Origin: Streptomyces corallincola
GTDB taxonomy: Bacteria > Actinomycetota > Actinomycetes > Streptomycetales > Streptomycetaceae
Assembly (NCBI RefSeq): GCF_019104725.1
Contig: NZ_JAHRXF010000009.1
Location: 1 to 64,000 of the forward strand
Direction: 5' to 3'
DNA: 64,000 nucleotides
This document shows, piece after piece, positions 1-7,522 of the stretch. The notes under the pieces were generated by a model. That model worked only from the letters and a program-made list of their open reading frames with translations, made no database searches and was not told where the DNA came from. Position 1 is the stretch's first letter. Each line of letters begins with the position of its first letter. The translations under genes and the position numbers were made by a program.

Positions 1-792
1 CCCGACGACCCGCGCCTGCACGACTACACGGGCCTGACCGACGTCGAACTGCGCCGCCGCCGCGAACCCGCCGAGGGTCTCTTCATCGCGGAGGGAGAGA
101 AGGTCATCCGGCGCGCGACGGACGCCGGGTACGCGATGCGGTCCATGCTGCTGTCCGCCAAGTGGATCGACACCATGCGGGACGTCATCGAGGCGTCCCC
201 CGCCCCGGTGTACGCCGTCGCCCCCGACCTCGCCGAACAGGTCACCGGCTACCACGTGCACCGCGGCGCCCTCGCCTCCATGCAGCGCAAACCGCTTCCC
301 ACGGCGCCCGAACTCCTCGCCTCCGCACGCCGGGTTGCCGTCATGGAGGCGGTCAACGACCACACCAACATCGGCGCGATCTTCCGTTCCGCCGCCGCCC
401 TCGGCATGGACGCCGTACTGCTCTCACCCGACTGCGCGGACCCGCTGTACCGGCGCAGCGTCAAGGTCTCGATGGGCGCCGTCTTCTCCGTCCCCTACGC
501 CCGCCTGGACACCTGGCCGAACGGTTTGGACGCGGTACGCGAAGCGGGCTTCCCCCTCCTCGCCCTCACCCCGGCCGACCGCGCCCGCAGCCTGGACGAG
601 GTCGCCCCGCACCGCATGGAGCGCGCCGCGCTGATGCTGGGCGCCGAGGGCGACGGCCTGACGAAGCAGGCCCTGGCCGCCGCCGACGAGTGGGTCCGCA
701 TCCCGATGGCCCACGGCGTGGACTCCCTCAACGTGGGCGCGGCGGCGGCGGTGGCGTTCTACGCGGTGACCACGGGCCGCCCCGAGGCGTAA
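1..792 (+). CDS. TrmH/SpoU-family RNA 2'-O-methyltransferase (5' end outside window)
   Basis: The reading frame is open from the first base, so the gene starts upstream of the window; about 263 codons are present. The family transfers a methyl group from S-adenosylmethionine to a ribose 2'-OH of rRNA or tRNA in the cytoplasm, using a trefoil-knot SPOUT fold. Visible family motifs are an NDHTNIGAIFR stretch near base 355 (motif 1, catalytic Arg), LMLGAEGDGL near base 635 (motif 2) and DSLNVGAAAAVAFY near base 720 (motif 3). The N-terminal part (EGLFIAEGEKVI) looks like the substrate-binding domain of the family. The RNA target cannot be told from sequence alone. It converges with the kinase gene downstream. 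Confidence 0.9.
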   Translation, partial: PDDPRLHDYTGLTDVELRRRREPAEGLFIAEGEKVIRRATDAGYAMRSMLLSAKWIDTMRDVIEASPAPVYAVAPDLAEQVTGYHVHRGALASMQRKPLPTAPELLASARRVAVMEAVNDHTNIGAIFRSAAALGMDAVLLSPDCADPLYRRSVKVSMGAVFSVPYARLDTWPNGLDAVREAGFPLLALTPADRARSLDEVAPHRMERAALMLGAEGDGLTKQALAAADEWVRIPMAHGVDSLNVGAAAAVAFYAVTTGRPEA

Positions 793-861
793 CCCCTCCC
801 GGCCCCCTCGGACGCGGACGCCTACTACTCCCGGCAGCGTCGGCGCCCGGCGGCGGACAGC

Positions 862-2256
862 TCAACCGCCGCCGCGCGCCCACGAATCCGCACCCGCGCC
901 CACCCCGGCACCCGTCCCGCTCCGCTCCGCGTACGGCACCGCTCCCCGCTGCTCCCCGAGTCCCCGAGCGGGGCCCTGGCAGCCCTGGGCGACCGCGATC
1001 CCGAGGGCGACCAGCAGCGTCACGACCACGAAGACGAACAGCCGCTGGCGCAGCAGCCGGGGGTTGGCGGGGCGGCGCCCGGTGCTCGTACCGCCCGTGC
1101 GCGGGCCCTGGCGCCCGGCGCCGCCACGCTGCGCGGGCCGTGCTCCGGCGGACCGGGGGCCGCCGGTGCGCGGGCCGCCGGAGCGGGGGGCGGGGGTGGG
1201 CCGGGCCGTGCCGGGGCGTGAGCCGGTCTGCGCGCCGCGCGGACCGTTGCCCCCGCGCACCGGTGCGCCGCCCCGCGAGGGCACGCCGCCGCGCGGCAGC
1301 GGTGTCCCGGCGGCCGGACGGCGCTGGACGCGCTGCGGCTCCGGGTAGGTGTCCGCGAGCCCTCCGGTCGGCCGGTCGGCCTCCGCACTGCGCGGCGAGG
1401 GCGGCCGTACGTCACCGGAGCCGAGCCCGTGCGCCTCACGGGCCGCGATCTCCTTGAGCCGCATGGACAGTTGGAGCGTGCTCGGCCGGTCCTCGGGGTC
1501 CTTGGCGAGGCACGCCCGGATCAGCGGGGCCAGTGCGTCGTGCACCCCGTGCAGCTGCGGTTCCTCGTGCACCACGCGGTACAGCATGACCTCGGAACTG
1601 CCCTGCCCGAACGGGGAGTCACCCGCGGAGGCGTACGCCAGGGTCGCGCCCAGCGAGAACACGTCCGTCGCCGGGGTCACGGCCGCGCCCCGCACCTGCT
1701 CGGGCGCCAGGAAGCCGGGGGAGCCGACGGCCGTCCCGACGTGGGTGAGCGTGGAGGCACCGGTGGACCAGGCGATGCCGAAGTCGATGATCCGGGGGCC
1801 CTTGGGGGAGAGCAGGATGTTCGACGGCTTGAGGTCCCGATGCACCACCCCGGCCTCGTGCACCGCGAGCAGTCCCTCGGAGAGCGCGGCGCCCACCGCG
1901 GCCGCCTCGGCCGCGTACAGCGGGCCCTCCTCGGCGACCTTGTCGTGCAGCGAGGGGCCGGGCACGTACTGCGTGGCGAACCACGGCCGGTCCGCGTCCA
2001 GGTCCGCCGCCACCAGCCGGGCCGTACACCCGCCCCGGATACGACGGGCCGCCGACACCTCGCGGGCGAACCGCGACCGGAACTCCTGGTCCTCCGCCAG
2101 ATCGGGCCGGATCACCTTCAGCGCGACCCGCTGGCCCTTCTTGTCGGAGCCGAGGTAGACCACACCCATCCCGCCCGCGCCGAGCCGTCGGTGAAGCCTG
2201 AACGAGCCGACGACGCGCGGGTCCTCGCGCCTCAGGCGCATCATCGCCATGTTCAT
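862..2256 (-). CDS. Membrane-anchored Ser/Thr protein kinase (PknB/Hanks type)
   Basis: A 464-residue protein if started at the ATG at 2256; ATGs at 2250, 2244 and 2241 are close alternatives. The kinase domain (about residues 18-275) has the glycine loop GAGGMG (26-31), invariant Lys47, HRDLKPSN (139-146), DFG (158-160) and an APEQ activation-segment end, so it should be active. It is followed by a long Pro/Arg/Gly-rich linker (about 290-400) and one hydrophobic segment near 404-424, leaving a short Gly/Ala-rich extracytoplasmic tail with no PASTA repeats. The arrangement suggests a signalling kinase tethered to the membrane, but the ligand and substrates are unknown. The gene is transcribed away from the small membrane-protein gene at 2846. 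Confidence 0.9.
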   Translation of the reverse strand: MNMAMMRLRREDPRVVGSFRLHRRLGAGGMGVVYLGSDKKGQRVALKVIRPDLAEDQEFRSRFAREVSAARRIRGGCTARLVAADLDADRPWFATQYVPGPSLHDKVAEEGPLYAAEAAAVGAALSEGLLAVHEAGVVHRDLKPSNILLSPKGPRIIDFGIAWSTGASTLTHVGTAVGSPGFLAPEQVRGAAVTPATDVFSLGATLAYASAGDSPFGQGSSEVMLYRVVHEEPQLHGVHDALAPLIRACLAKDPEDRPSTLQLSMRLKEIAAREAHGLGSGDVRPPSPRSAEADRPTGGLADTYPEPQRVQRRPAAGTPLPRGGVPSRGGAPVRGGNGPRGAQTGSRPGTARPTPAPRSGGPRTGGPRSAGARPAQRGGAGRQGPRTGGTSTGRRPANPRLLRQRLFVFVVVTLLVALGIAVAQGCQGPARGLGEQRGAVPYAERSGTGAGVGAGADSWARGGG

Positions 2257-2568
2257 CCCCGCTGCCCGGTCCTGTGACGTGGCCCAGCTTACGTTTACAC
2301 AGCCGCAGGCGCGCATAGGCCGCGCCCTCTCTCCGGTACGGATTGCGCCCCGCGCACGACCAGGGTGAAGCCCCCTCAGGACCCCGTTCCCCCGTGCCAC
2401 TTGAGCGCCCGAATGCGTCAACGAACCTACTGGGCAATGACATTGACAGGACGTCACCGAAACCCCGCACAGTTCCCCCGGGCACGCTCCCTCCACCTCC
2501 CGCACACGCCCTCCCCCACCCCGGGGCCACCCCCGCACCCCACCCGTCACACCCCCGCACCCCACCCC

Positions 2569-2586
2569 GAGTGATCGATATCACTC
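2569..2586. promoter_or_regulatory. Inverted repeat, candidate operator
   Basis: GAGTGAT and ATCACTC arms flank CGAT. The AGTGA...TCACT half-sites recall BldD-type and GntR-type operators of Streptomyces, but spacing does not match one family clearly. Its place in a divergent intergenic region supports a regulatory role. Confidence 0.3.
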
Positions 2587-2751
2587 ATTCTGTCCCCACC
2601 TGTGCCCGCGCGCCCACCGCACGACTCGGGGAAGACCCCGAGATGCCGCCGCGTGTCTCCACCCAGGGGAGTAGTCCCGCGCGGGCCACTCATCCTCCGG
2701 GAGAACCGCGAAGCGATACGAGGGCATGACGTGCGACGGGGGCCGCGTGCG

Positions 2752-2757
2752 TAGATT
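2752..2757 (+). promoter_or_regulatory. Candidate -10 element (TAGATT) for the small membrane-protein gene
   Basis: TAGATT is preceded by a TGACGT-like hexamer about 19 bases upstream, near a vegetative sigma promoter. This would give a 5' leader of about 80 bases before the GTG at 2846. Confidence 0.35.
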
Positions 2758-2845
2758 CGAGGTCGAGCGGCGGGTGCGGCACTCGTCCCCCGAGTCCGTG
2801 CACCCGCCGCCGTCAGCACGACCCGACTGGTCAGGAGAGGGACCC

Positions 2846-3004
2846 GTGGCCCACACGACACACCACCGTCGTACCGGCCGTCGCCATCCGCTGGTGGCGA
2901 CCCTGATGGCCCTTCCCCTGGCGGCCCTGCTCCTGCTCGTCTTCGACGGCTGGGAGACGGTGGCCACACAGGCGTCGTCCGTGGGCGCGCTCCTGGGGCG
3001 CTGA
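2846..3004 (+). CDS. Small single-pass membrane protein, 52 residues
   Basis: GTG start preceded by a strong ribosome-binding site (AGGAGAGG, 2833-2840) at 5-base spacing. The product has a basic, His-rich N-terminus (HTTHHRRTGRRH), one hydrophobic segment (about residues 20-37, rich in Leu/Ala) and a short polar tail. It is followed by a perfect terminator hairpin at 3095-3128. Small proteins of this kind are widely present as hypotheticals in Streptomyces; I do not recognise a function. The good ribosome-binding site, codon use and dedicated terminator support a real gene. Confidence 0.65.
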   Translation: MAHTTHHRRTGRRHPLVATLMALPLAALLLLVFDGWETVATQASSVGALLGR

Positions 3005-3094
3005 GCGGCACCCCTGGGCCCGGAAGAGCGGTTCGGGCAGGGACGAACGCACCCATGAAACCCCGTGGGGACGGGGGTACGACGGACGGCAGGG

Positions 3095-3128
3095 AATGCC
3101 GGCGCGGCTGGGGAGCCGCGCCGGCATT
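3095..3128 (+). terminator. Intrinsic terminator hairpin
   Basis: A perfect 15-bp stem (AATGCCGGCGCGGCT and its complement) with a GGGG loop, 90 bases after the small membrane-protein stop. There is no long U tract, as is common in Streptomyces. Confidence 0.7.
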
Positions 3129-3226
3129 GCCATCGCCCACCCGCGCGGAAGGCCGTCGTCCCGCACCACGGGGTGTTGTTCGGGGACCCTGGCGCCCAGC
3201 GGCGTGCCCCGGCGAGAATCAGCGCC

Positions 3227-4324
3227 GTGTCCGCCTCCCCAGACCCCGTGTCCGCCACTCCAGCCCCCGCACCCCCACCGCCACCGGCCCCCGACCGACG
3301 CCACGGCGGACGACCCGGCCCGGCCCGCCGGGACGAAGCGGACCGGACACTCCCCGGACAAGCCCCCCACCCCCGAGCCCCTCTCCTCGCCGCCCTGGAC
3401 ACCGCCGCCGCGGCCGTCGCCCACACGGGCCGGAGCGACGGCACCCCCTGCGTCTGCGAGACCGCCACCCTCGCGGCCCGCCCGGACGCCACCCTCGTCC
3501 GCCACGGCCCCGTGGTGGCCAAGGCCCACGCCCCCGGCACCGACCCCGTGACCCTCACCCACCGCCTGGAGACGGCCGCGGCGAACCCGCACCTCTTCCT
3601 GGCCCCGTACGCCCCCGCGCCCACACCCCGCCACGACCGCCTCGTCACCCTCTGGCCCCACGGCACCCCCGTGGACCCGGATACCCCCGAGGCAGCCCCC
3701 TGGGAAGAGGCGGCGGCGCTCCTCGCCCGTCTCCACCGCACCCCCGTGAACCCTGATCTTCCCCCGATGCGCGGCCCCGCCAAGGCGGCCGAGGCGATGT
3801 CCCGGCTGACCCGGCTCCTACCCCCCGACGGTCGCGCCCCCACCGGTCACGCCCTGGCCGTGCACGCCGTCCGGGCCGCTTGGCGCACCCTCCCGCCCTG
3901 GGCCCGCGCGGAGGCGCCCCGCGCCCCCGGACCGGCCGCCCTGTGCCACGGCGACCTCCACCTCGGCCAGCTGGTACGCCTCCCCGTCGGCTCCTGGCGC
4001 CTGATCGACGTGGACGACCTCGGGCTCGGCACCCCCGCCTGGGACCTCGCCCGCCCCGCCGCCTGGTACGCCTGCGGACTGCTCCCGTACGAGGACTGGG
4101 ACCGTTTCCTCACCGCGTACCGTGCCGGAGGCGGGCCCGCCGTGCCCCCGGAGGGCGACCCCTGGCCGGCCCTGGACACGGTCGCCCGCGCCCTCACCGC
4201 GCAGGGCGCCGCCCGGGCCCTGGCCAAGGCGATCACCGGGGGCCGCCCGCTCGACGAAGTCGAACAGTCCCTGGTGGACGCCTGCGCCCGGATGGCCGCC
4301 GTACCGGCACCGCGGCCGGACTGA
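3227..4324 (+). CDS. Aminoglycoside-phosphotransferase-fold (APH family) kinase-like protein
   Basis: A 365-residue protein from the GTG at 3227 (a GTG at 3248 is an alternative; neither has a strong ribosome-binding site). The C-terminal half carries the APH catalytic loop LCHGDLHLGQL (His241-Gly-Asp) and the metal-binding IDVDDLGLGTPAWDLA segment, with typical helical sequence after it. The first 40 residues are Pro/Ala/Arg-rich and probably disordered. The family phosphorylates small molecules (antibiotics, choline, sugars, homoserine) or acts in fatty-acid and cofactor metabolism; the substrate cannot be inferred here, and resistance should not be assumed. No neighbouring pathway genes give context. 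Confidence 0.75.
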   Translation: MSASPDPVSATPAPAPPPPPAPDRRHGGRPGPARRDEADRTLPGQAPHPRAPLLAALDTAAAAVAHTGRSDGTPCVCETATLAARPDATLVRHGPVVAKAHAPGTDPVTLTHRLETAAANPHLFLAPYAPAPTPRHDRLVTLWPHGTPVDPDTPEAAPWEEAAALLARLHRTPVNPDLPPMRGPAKAAEAMSRLTRLLPPDGRAPTGHALAVHAVRAAWRTLPPWARAEAPRAPGPAALCHGDLHLGQLVRLPVGSWRLIDVDDLGLGTPAWDLARPAAWYACGLLPYEDWDRFLTAYRAGGGPAVPPEGDPWPALDTVARALTAQGAARALAKAITGGRPLDEVEQSLVDACARMAAVPAPRPD

Positions 4325-4457
4325 CCGCCGTACCGGAGCCGGACCGGCCCTCGTGGCACGGTGATTCAGCGGTCCGGGGCGCAACCGTCCGCGCCCGCAC
4401 GGAGTCTGTCTCTGCGAAGCACCAAGCACGACCGACCGGCGAGGAGTTGAGCCGACC

Positions 4458-4760
4458 ATGCAGTGTCCGAAGTGCCATGCGCCGATGCACACCTACAACC
4501 GCAACGGCGTCCAGATCGAGCAGTGCGGCGGCTGCCGGGGCATCTTCCTCGACTACGGCGAGCTGGAGGCGCTGACCCGCGTGGAGGCCCAGTGGTCCCA
4601 GCCCGGCCCTCCGCCGCCCCCGGCCCCGCAGGCGTACCCGGCGCCGTCCGCCCCCGCCTGGGGCGCCCCGCACGGCGGCGGCCACGGTGGCGGTCACTAC
4701 GGCGGCCACCACGGCCACCACCGCCACAAGAGCTTCGGCCACATGCTGTTCTCCAGCTGA
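4458..4760 (+). CDS. TFIIB-type zinc-ribbon protein with His/Gly-rich tail
   Basis: A 100-residue protein from the ATG at 4458 (ribosome-binding site GAGGAG at 4441). The N-terminal 45 residues form a zinc ribbon: CPKC at residues 3-6 and CGGC at about 22-25, followed by GIFLDYGELEAL, the usual signature of the zf-TFIIB family of small bacterial proteins. The middle is Pro/Ala-rich, and the end (residues 71-92) is a run of His and Gly that could bind nickel, zinc or copper. Function in bacteria is unknown. A strong terminator follows at 4786-4811. Confidence 0.8.
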   Translation: MQCPKCHAPMHTYNRNGVQIEQCGGCRGIFLDYGELEALTRVEAQWSQPGPPPPPAPQAYPAPSAPAWGAPHGGGHGGGHYGGHHGHHRHKSFGHMLFSS

Positions 4761-4785
4761 CCGCCCGCCCCACCGCACACGAAGA

Positions 4786-4811
4786 AGCCCCCGGCCAACC
4801 GGCCGGGGGCT
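4786..4811 (+). terminator. Intrinsic terminator between the zinc-ribbon gene and the tRNA cluster
   Basis: An 11-bp perfect stem (AGCCCCCGGCC / GGCCGGGGGCT) with loop AACC. It probably works in both directions, since the minus-strand tRNA cluster ends at 4823. Confidence 0.75.
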
Positions 4812-4822
4812 CTCTCACGGGG

Positions 4823-4894
4823 TGCGCGATACTGGGATTGAACCAGTGACCTCTTCCGTGTCAGGGAAGCGCTCTCCCGCTGAGCTAATCGCGC
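4823..4894 (-). tRNA. tRNA-Val (anticodon GAC)
   Basis: A 72-base cloverleaf on the minus strand: acceptor GCGCGAT pairs with ATCGCGC, the anticodon stem CTTCC/GGAAG encloses CTGACAC with anticodon GAC, and the T arm carries TTCAATC. CCA is not encoded. It is the last of five tRNA genes in a minus-strand array and is nearly identical to the next two. Confidence 0.95.
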
Positions 4895-4946
4895 GGGAAT
4901 CCAGGATCAGCGCCGTCACGGGACGGAACGGATCATGGGGGCTGCG

Positions 4947-5018
4947 TGCGCGATACTGGGATTGAACCAGTGACCTCTTCCGTGTCAGGGAAGCGCTCTC
5001 CCGCTGAGCTAATCGCGC
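4947..5018 (-). tRNA. tRNA-Val (anticodon GAC), second copy
   Basis: Identical over its 72 bases to the copy at 4823-4894, including the GCGCGAT acceptor stem and GAC anticodon. The 52-base spacers between copies differ, so this is an old tandem duplication rather than a recent block copy. Confidence 0.95.
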
Positions 5019-5042
5019 GGGGGATCTTGCGAGAAGATCCAG

Positions 5043-5114
5043 TGGACGATACTGGGATTGAACCAGTGACCTCTTCCGTGTCAGGGAAGCGCTCTCCCGC
5101 TGAGCTAATCGTCC
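5043..5114 (-). tRNA. tRNA-Val (anticodon GAC), third copy
   Basis: Same tRNA body as the other two Val-GAC copies, but with a different outer acceptor stem (GGACGAT pairing with ATCGTCC). The compensatory changes on both strands of the stem show that the gene is maintained by selection. Confidence 0.95.
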
Positions 5115-5118
5115 TTGG

Positions 5119-5189
5119 AGGTGGAGACGGGATTTGAACCCGTGTAGACGGCTTTGCAGGCCGTTGCCTCGCCTCTCGGCCACTCCACC
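5119..5189 (-). tRNA. tRNA-Cys (anticodon GCA)
   Basis: A 71-base cloverleaf: acceptor GGTGGAG pairs with CTCCACC, discriminator T, anticodon loop CTGCAAA (anticodon GCA), T loop TTCAAAT. It sits four bases from the third Val-GAC gene, so the array is probably processed from one transcript. Confidence 0.95.
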
Positions 5190-5227
5190 AGGAGTGTCGG
5201 GGACCAGGGGCCCCCTTCGTTCCTGCG

Positions 5228-5300
5228 AGCGGACGACGAGGTTCGAACTCGCGACCTCAACCTTGGCAAGGTTGCGCTCTACCAACTGAGCTACGTCCGC
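5228..5300 (-). tRNA. tRNA-Gly (anticodon GCC)
   Basis: A 73-base cloverleaf: acceptor GCGGACG pairs with CGTCCGC, discriminator T, anticodon stem CAACC/GGTTG with loop TTGCCAA (anticodon GCC), T loop TTCGAAC. It is the first gene of the Gly-Cys-Val-Val-Val array, whose promoter must lie upstream (above 5300). Confidence 0.95.
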
Positions 5301-5466
5301 CTGTCGGTGCGGTCCGCTTGCGCGTCCCGGCGACGTGTTGAACTCTAGCGGATTCCGGGGCCAGCACAAAAACGCGTTTGCGCAGCGTGCTGCGGTGCAT
5401 CCGGCGGACCGCGCGGCCGGTGCCCCCCGGGGTGACATGCCCGAGCCACCCGCCGGACACCCGCCC

Positions 5467-5472
5467 TAGACT
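5467..5472 (+). promoter_or_regulatory. Candidate leaderless promoter -10 (TAGACT) for the pabB-like gene
   Basis: TAGACT ends 7 bases before the GTG at 5480, the spacing expected when transcription begins at the start codon. No ribosome-binding site is seen before that GTG, which fits leaderless translation. Confidence 0.45.
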
Positions 5473-5479
5473 CGGTCAC

Positions 5480-6655
5480 GTGCTCCACCATCCGCCCCGG
5501 ACCGCCCCCGGCCTGCCCACTTCCGTCCTGCCGGACCGCTCAGGACCCGTCCCGCTGGCCCGCTTCGGCGACCGTGTCGCCACCGGCCTGCTCGACGTCA
5601 CCGACGACCCGGCCGCCCTCGACTCCACCGGTTTCTGGGCGGTCCGCGCGGACTTCGAGGGCCGCCTCACCTGCGCCCGCTTCGCGGACGTACGGCACGA
5701 ACCGGTGCCCGCGCCGGTGCCGGGCGCCTGGCACGGCCCCGCGCCCGAGGACTGGACGTCCTCCCTGGACCGCGCCGCCTACACCGCCGCCGTCACCCGC
5801 GTCCGCGAACACATCGCGGCCGGAGAGGTCTACCAGGCCAACCTCTGCCGCGTCCTCGCCGCCCCCGTCCCCGCGAGCGCCGACGTGGACGCCCTCGCCG
5901 CGCTGCTGGCACGCGGCAACCCGGCGCCGTACGCGAGCACGCTGCGGCTGCCCGCGCACGGGGTGGAGGTGGCCTGCGCCTCGCCGGAGCTGTTCCTGCG
6001 CCGCGACGGCCGTACCGTGCTGTCCGGCCCGATCAAGGGCACCGGCCGCACCGAGGCCGACCTGCTGGAGAAGGACTACGCCGAGAACGTCATGATCGTG
6101 GACCTCGTCCGCAACGACCTCGGCCGGGTCTGCGCCACCGGCAGCGTCACGGTGCCCGACCTGTGCGCGGTGGAGAAGCACCCCGGCCTGGTCCACCTCG
6201 TCTCCGCCGTCCGGGGCGAGCTGCGCGCGGGCACCGGCTGGCCGGGACTCCTCGGTGCCGCGTTCCCGCCCGGCTCCGTCACCGGCGCGCCCAAGGAGAG
6301 CGCCCTGGAGATCATCCGGGCGCTGGAGACCGCGCCGCGCGGCCCGTACTGCGGGGGCATCGGCTGGGTGGACGCCGACCGGGGCACCGGTGAACTGGCC
6401 GTCGGCATCCGCACGTTCTGGATCGAGCGCGACCCCGACGGCGACACCGGACCCGGCCGCGCCGCCACCCTCCGCTTCGGCACCGGCGCCGGGATCACCT
6501 GGGGATCGGACCCCGAGGGGGAGTGGCGCGAGACCGAACTGAAGGCGTCCCGGCTGCTGGCGATAGCGTCGGGCACGTACGACGAGCACGGGTCCGGCCG
6601 CACCGTCACCGACGGGCCGGACTGCACGGTGACCGACGAAGGGGTGTTCACATGA
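5480..6655 (+). CDS. pabB: Aminodeoxychorismate synthase component I-like chorismate-binding protein
   Basis: A 391-residue chorismate-binding enzyme from the GTG at 5480. It is predicted to convert chorismate and ammonia to 4-amino-4-deoxychorismate in p-aminobenzoate/folate synthesis. The catalytic core (residues about 95-375) shows SGPIKGTGR with Lys186; a PIKGT motif is typical of PabB, whereas anthranilate synthases have PIAGT. Other family motifs are DLVRNDLGRV, KHPGLVHLVS and PPGSVTGAPK. No glutamine amidotransferase domain is fused. The stop overlaps the next gene start (ATGA), a class IV aminotransferase that would complete the pathway as the lyase. A role in secondary metabolism instead of folate is possible but nothing nearby suggests it. 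Confidence 0.85.
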   Translation: MLHHPPRTAPGLPTSVLPDRSGPVPLARFGDRVATGLLDVTDDPAALDSTGFWAVRADFEGRLTCARFADVRHEPVPAPVPGAWHGPAPEDWTSSLDRAAYTAAVTRVREHIAAGEVYQANLCRVLAAPVPASADVDALAALLARGNPAPYASTLRLPAHGVEVACASPELFLRRDGRTVLSGPIKGTGRTEADLLEKDYAENVMIVDLVRNDLGRVCATGSVTVPDLCAVEKHPGLVHLVSAVRGELRAGTGWPGLLGAAFPPGSVTGAPKESALEIIRALETAPRGPYCGGIGWVDADRGTGELAVGIRTFWIERDPDGDTGPGRAATLRFGTGAGITWGSDPEGEWRETELKASRLLAIASGTYDEHGSGRTVTDGPDCTVTDEGVFT

Positions 6656-7473
6656 GGATCTGGCTGGACGGCGGGCTGCACGACGCCGGAGCCGCCCGCG
6701 TCTCCGTCCTCGACCACGGGCTGACCGTGGGCGACGGCGTCTTCGAGACGGTCAAGACCGTGGAGGGCCGCACCTTCGCCCTCACCCGCCACCTGGACCG
6801 GCTGGCCCGTTCCGCGCGCGGCCTCGGCCTGCCCGACCCGGACCACGACGAGGTCCGCCGGGCCTGCGCCGCCGTCCTCGACGCCAACCCGGCGCCCCTC
6901 GGACGGCTGCGGATCACCTACACCGGCGGTCACGGCCCGCTCGGCTCCGACCGGGGCGACCACGGGCCCACCCTGGTCGTCGCCCTCGGCGCCACCACCC
7001 GCCGCCCCGACACCACCGCCGTCGTCACCGTCCCCTGGACCCGCAACGAACGCGGCGCCCTCACCGGCCTGAAGACCACCTCGTACGCCGAGAACGTCGT
7101 CGCGCTCGCCCGCGCGCACGGACACGGCGCCTCCGAGGCGCTGTTCGCCAACACCGTGGGGCAGCTCTGCGAGGGGACCGGGTCCAACGTGTTCGTCGTG
7201 CTCGACGGCGAGATCCACACCCCGCCCGTCTCCTCCGGCTGCCTGCCCGGCATCACCCGCGCCCTCGCCGTCGAATGGACCGGGGCCCACGAGACCGACC
7301 TGCCGCTGGACGTGCTGGAGCGCGCCGAGGAGGTCTTCCTCACCTCCACCCTGCGCGACGTACAGGCCGTGCACCGGGTGGACGGCCGTGAACTGGCCCC
7401 CGCACCCGGCCCGGTGACCGCGAAGGCGATGCGCGTCTTCGACGAGCGGGCCGCCGACGACCTCGACCCGTGA
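6652..7473 (+). CDS. pabC: Aminodeoxychorismate lyase-like PLP enzyme (aminotransferase class IV)
   Basis: A 273-residue fold-type IV PLP enzyme starting at the ATG that overlaps the pabB-like stop by ATGA, so the two are translationally coupled. The Schiff-base lysine is Lys141 in GLKTTSYAENV; the N-terminal VLDHGLTVGDGVFET segment and EGTGSNVFVV are family signatures. Class IV members include branched-chain and D-amino-acid transaminases, but coupling to a chorismate-binding partner argues for 4-amino-4-deoxychorismate lyase, which yields p-aminobenzoate and pyruvate. Confidence 0.82.
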   Translation: MRIWLDGGLHDAGAARVSVLDHGLTVGDGVFETVKTVEGRTFALTRHLDRLARSARGLGLPDPDHDEVRRACAAVLDANPAPLGRLRITYTGGHGPLGSDRGDHGPTLVVALGATTRRPDTTAVVTVPWTRNERGALTGLKTTSYAENVVALARAHGHGASEALFANTVGQLCEGTGSNVFVVLDGEIHTPPVSSGCLPGITRALAVEWTGAHETDLPLDVLERAEEVFLTSTLRDVQAVHRVDGRELAPAPGPVTAKAMRVFDERAADDLDP

Positions 7474-7512
7474 CCGGCGGAGAAACCGGCTGACTCGGGG
7501 CCGTCCAGCGGG

Positions 7513-7518
7513 TAGAAC
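7513..7518 (+). promoter_or_regulatory. Candidate leaderless promoter -10 (TAGAAC) for the GNAT gene
   Basis: TAGAAC is 7 bases before the ATG at 7526 (4 before the GTG at 7523). No ribosome-binding site is seen between them. The 7-base spacing favours ATG 7526 as the true start. Confidence 0.4.
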
Positions 7519-7522
7519 TCCC

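Larger units (their letters stand above)
2257..2845. other. 589-base divergent intergenic region
   Basis: No convincing gene is seen between the divergent kinase gene and the small membrane-protein gene. It holds a perfect 7-base inverted repeat with a 4-base centre at 2569-2586 (GAGTGAT / ATCACTC), a possible operator, and a candidate promoter for the rightward gene with a -10 TAGATT at 2752-2757. C-rich tracts around 2490-2570 give open but non-coding-looking frames. Confidence 0.5.

Noticed and set aside
3227..4324. Aminoglycoside resistance gene
   Set aside because: Only the general APH fold is supported; the sequence does not match a resistance subfamily I recognise and no resistance context is seen.
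4823..5114. Regularly spaced identical blocks that could look like a repeat array or CRISPR
   Set aside because: Each block folds as a complete tRNA-Val; spacers are unequal and there are no cas genes.
5480..7473. pabB/pabC pair as the start of an antibiotic cluster
   Set aside because: No synthase, tailoring or resistance genes are adjacent, and the flanks are housekeeping genes, so folate-type p-aminobenzoate synthesis is more likely.
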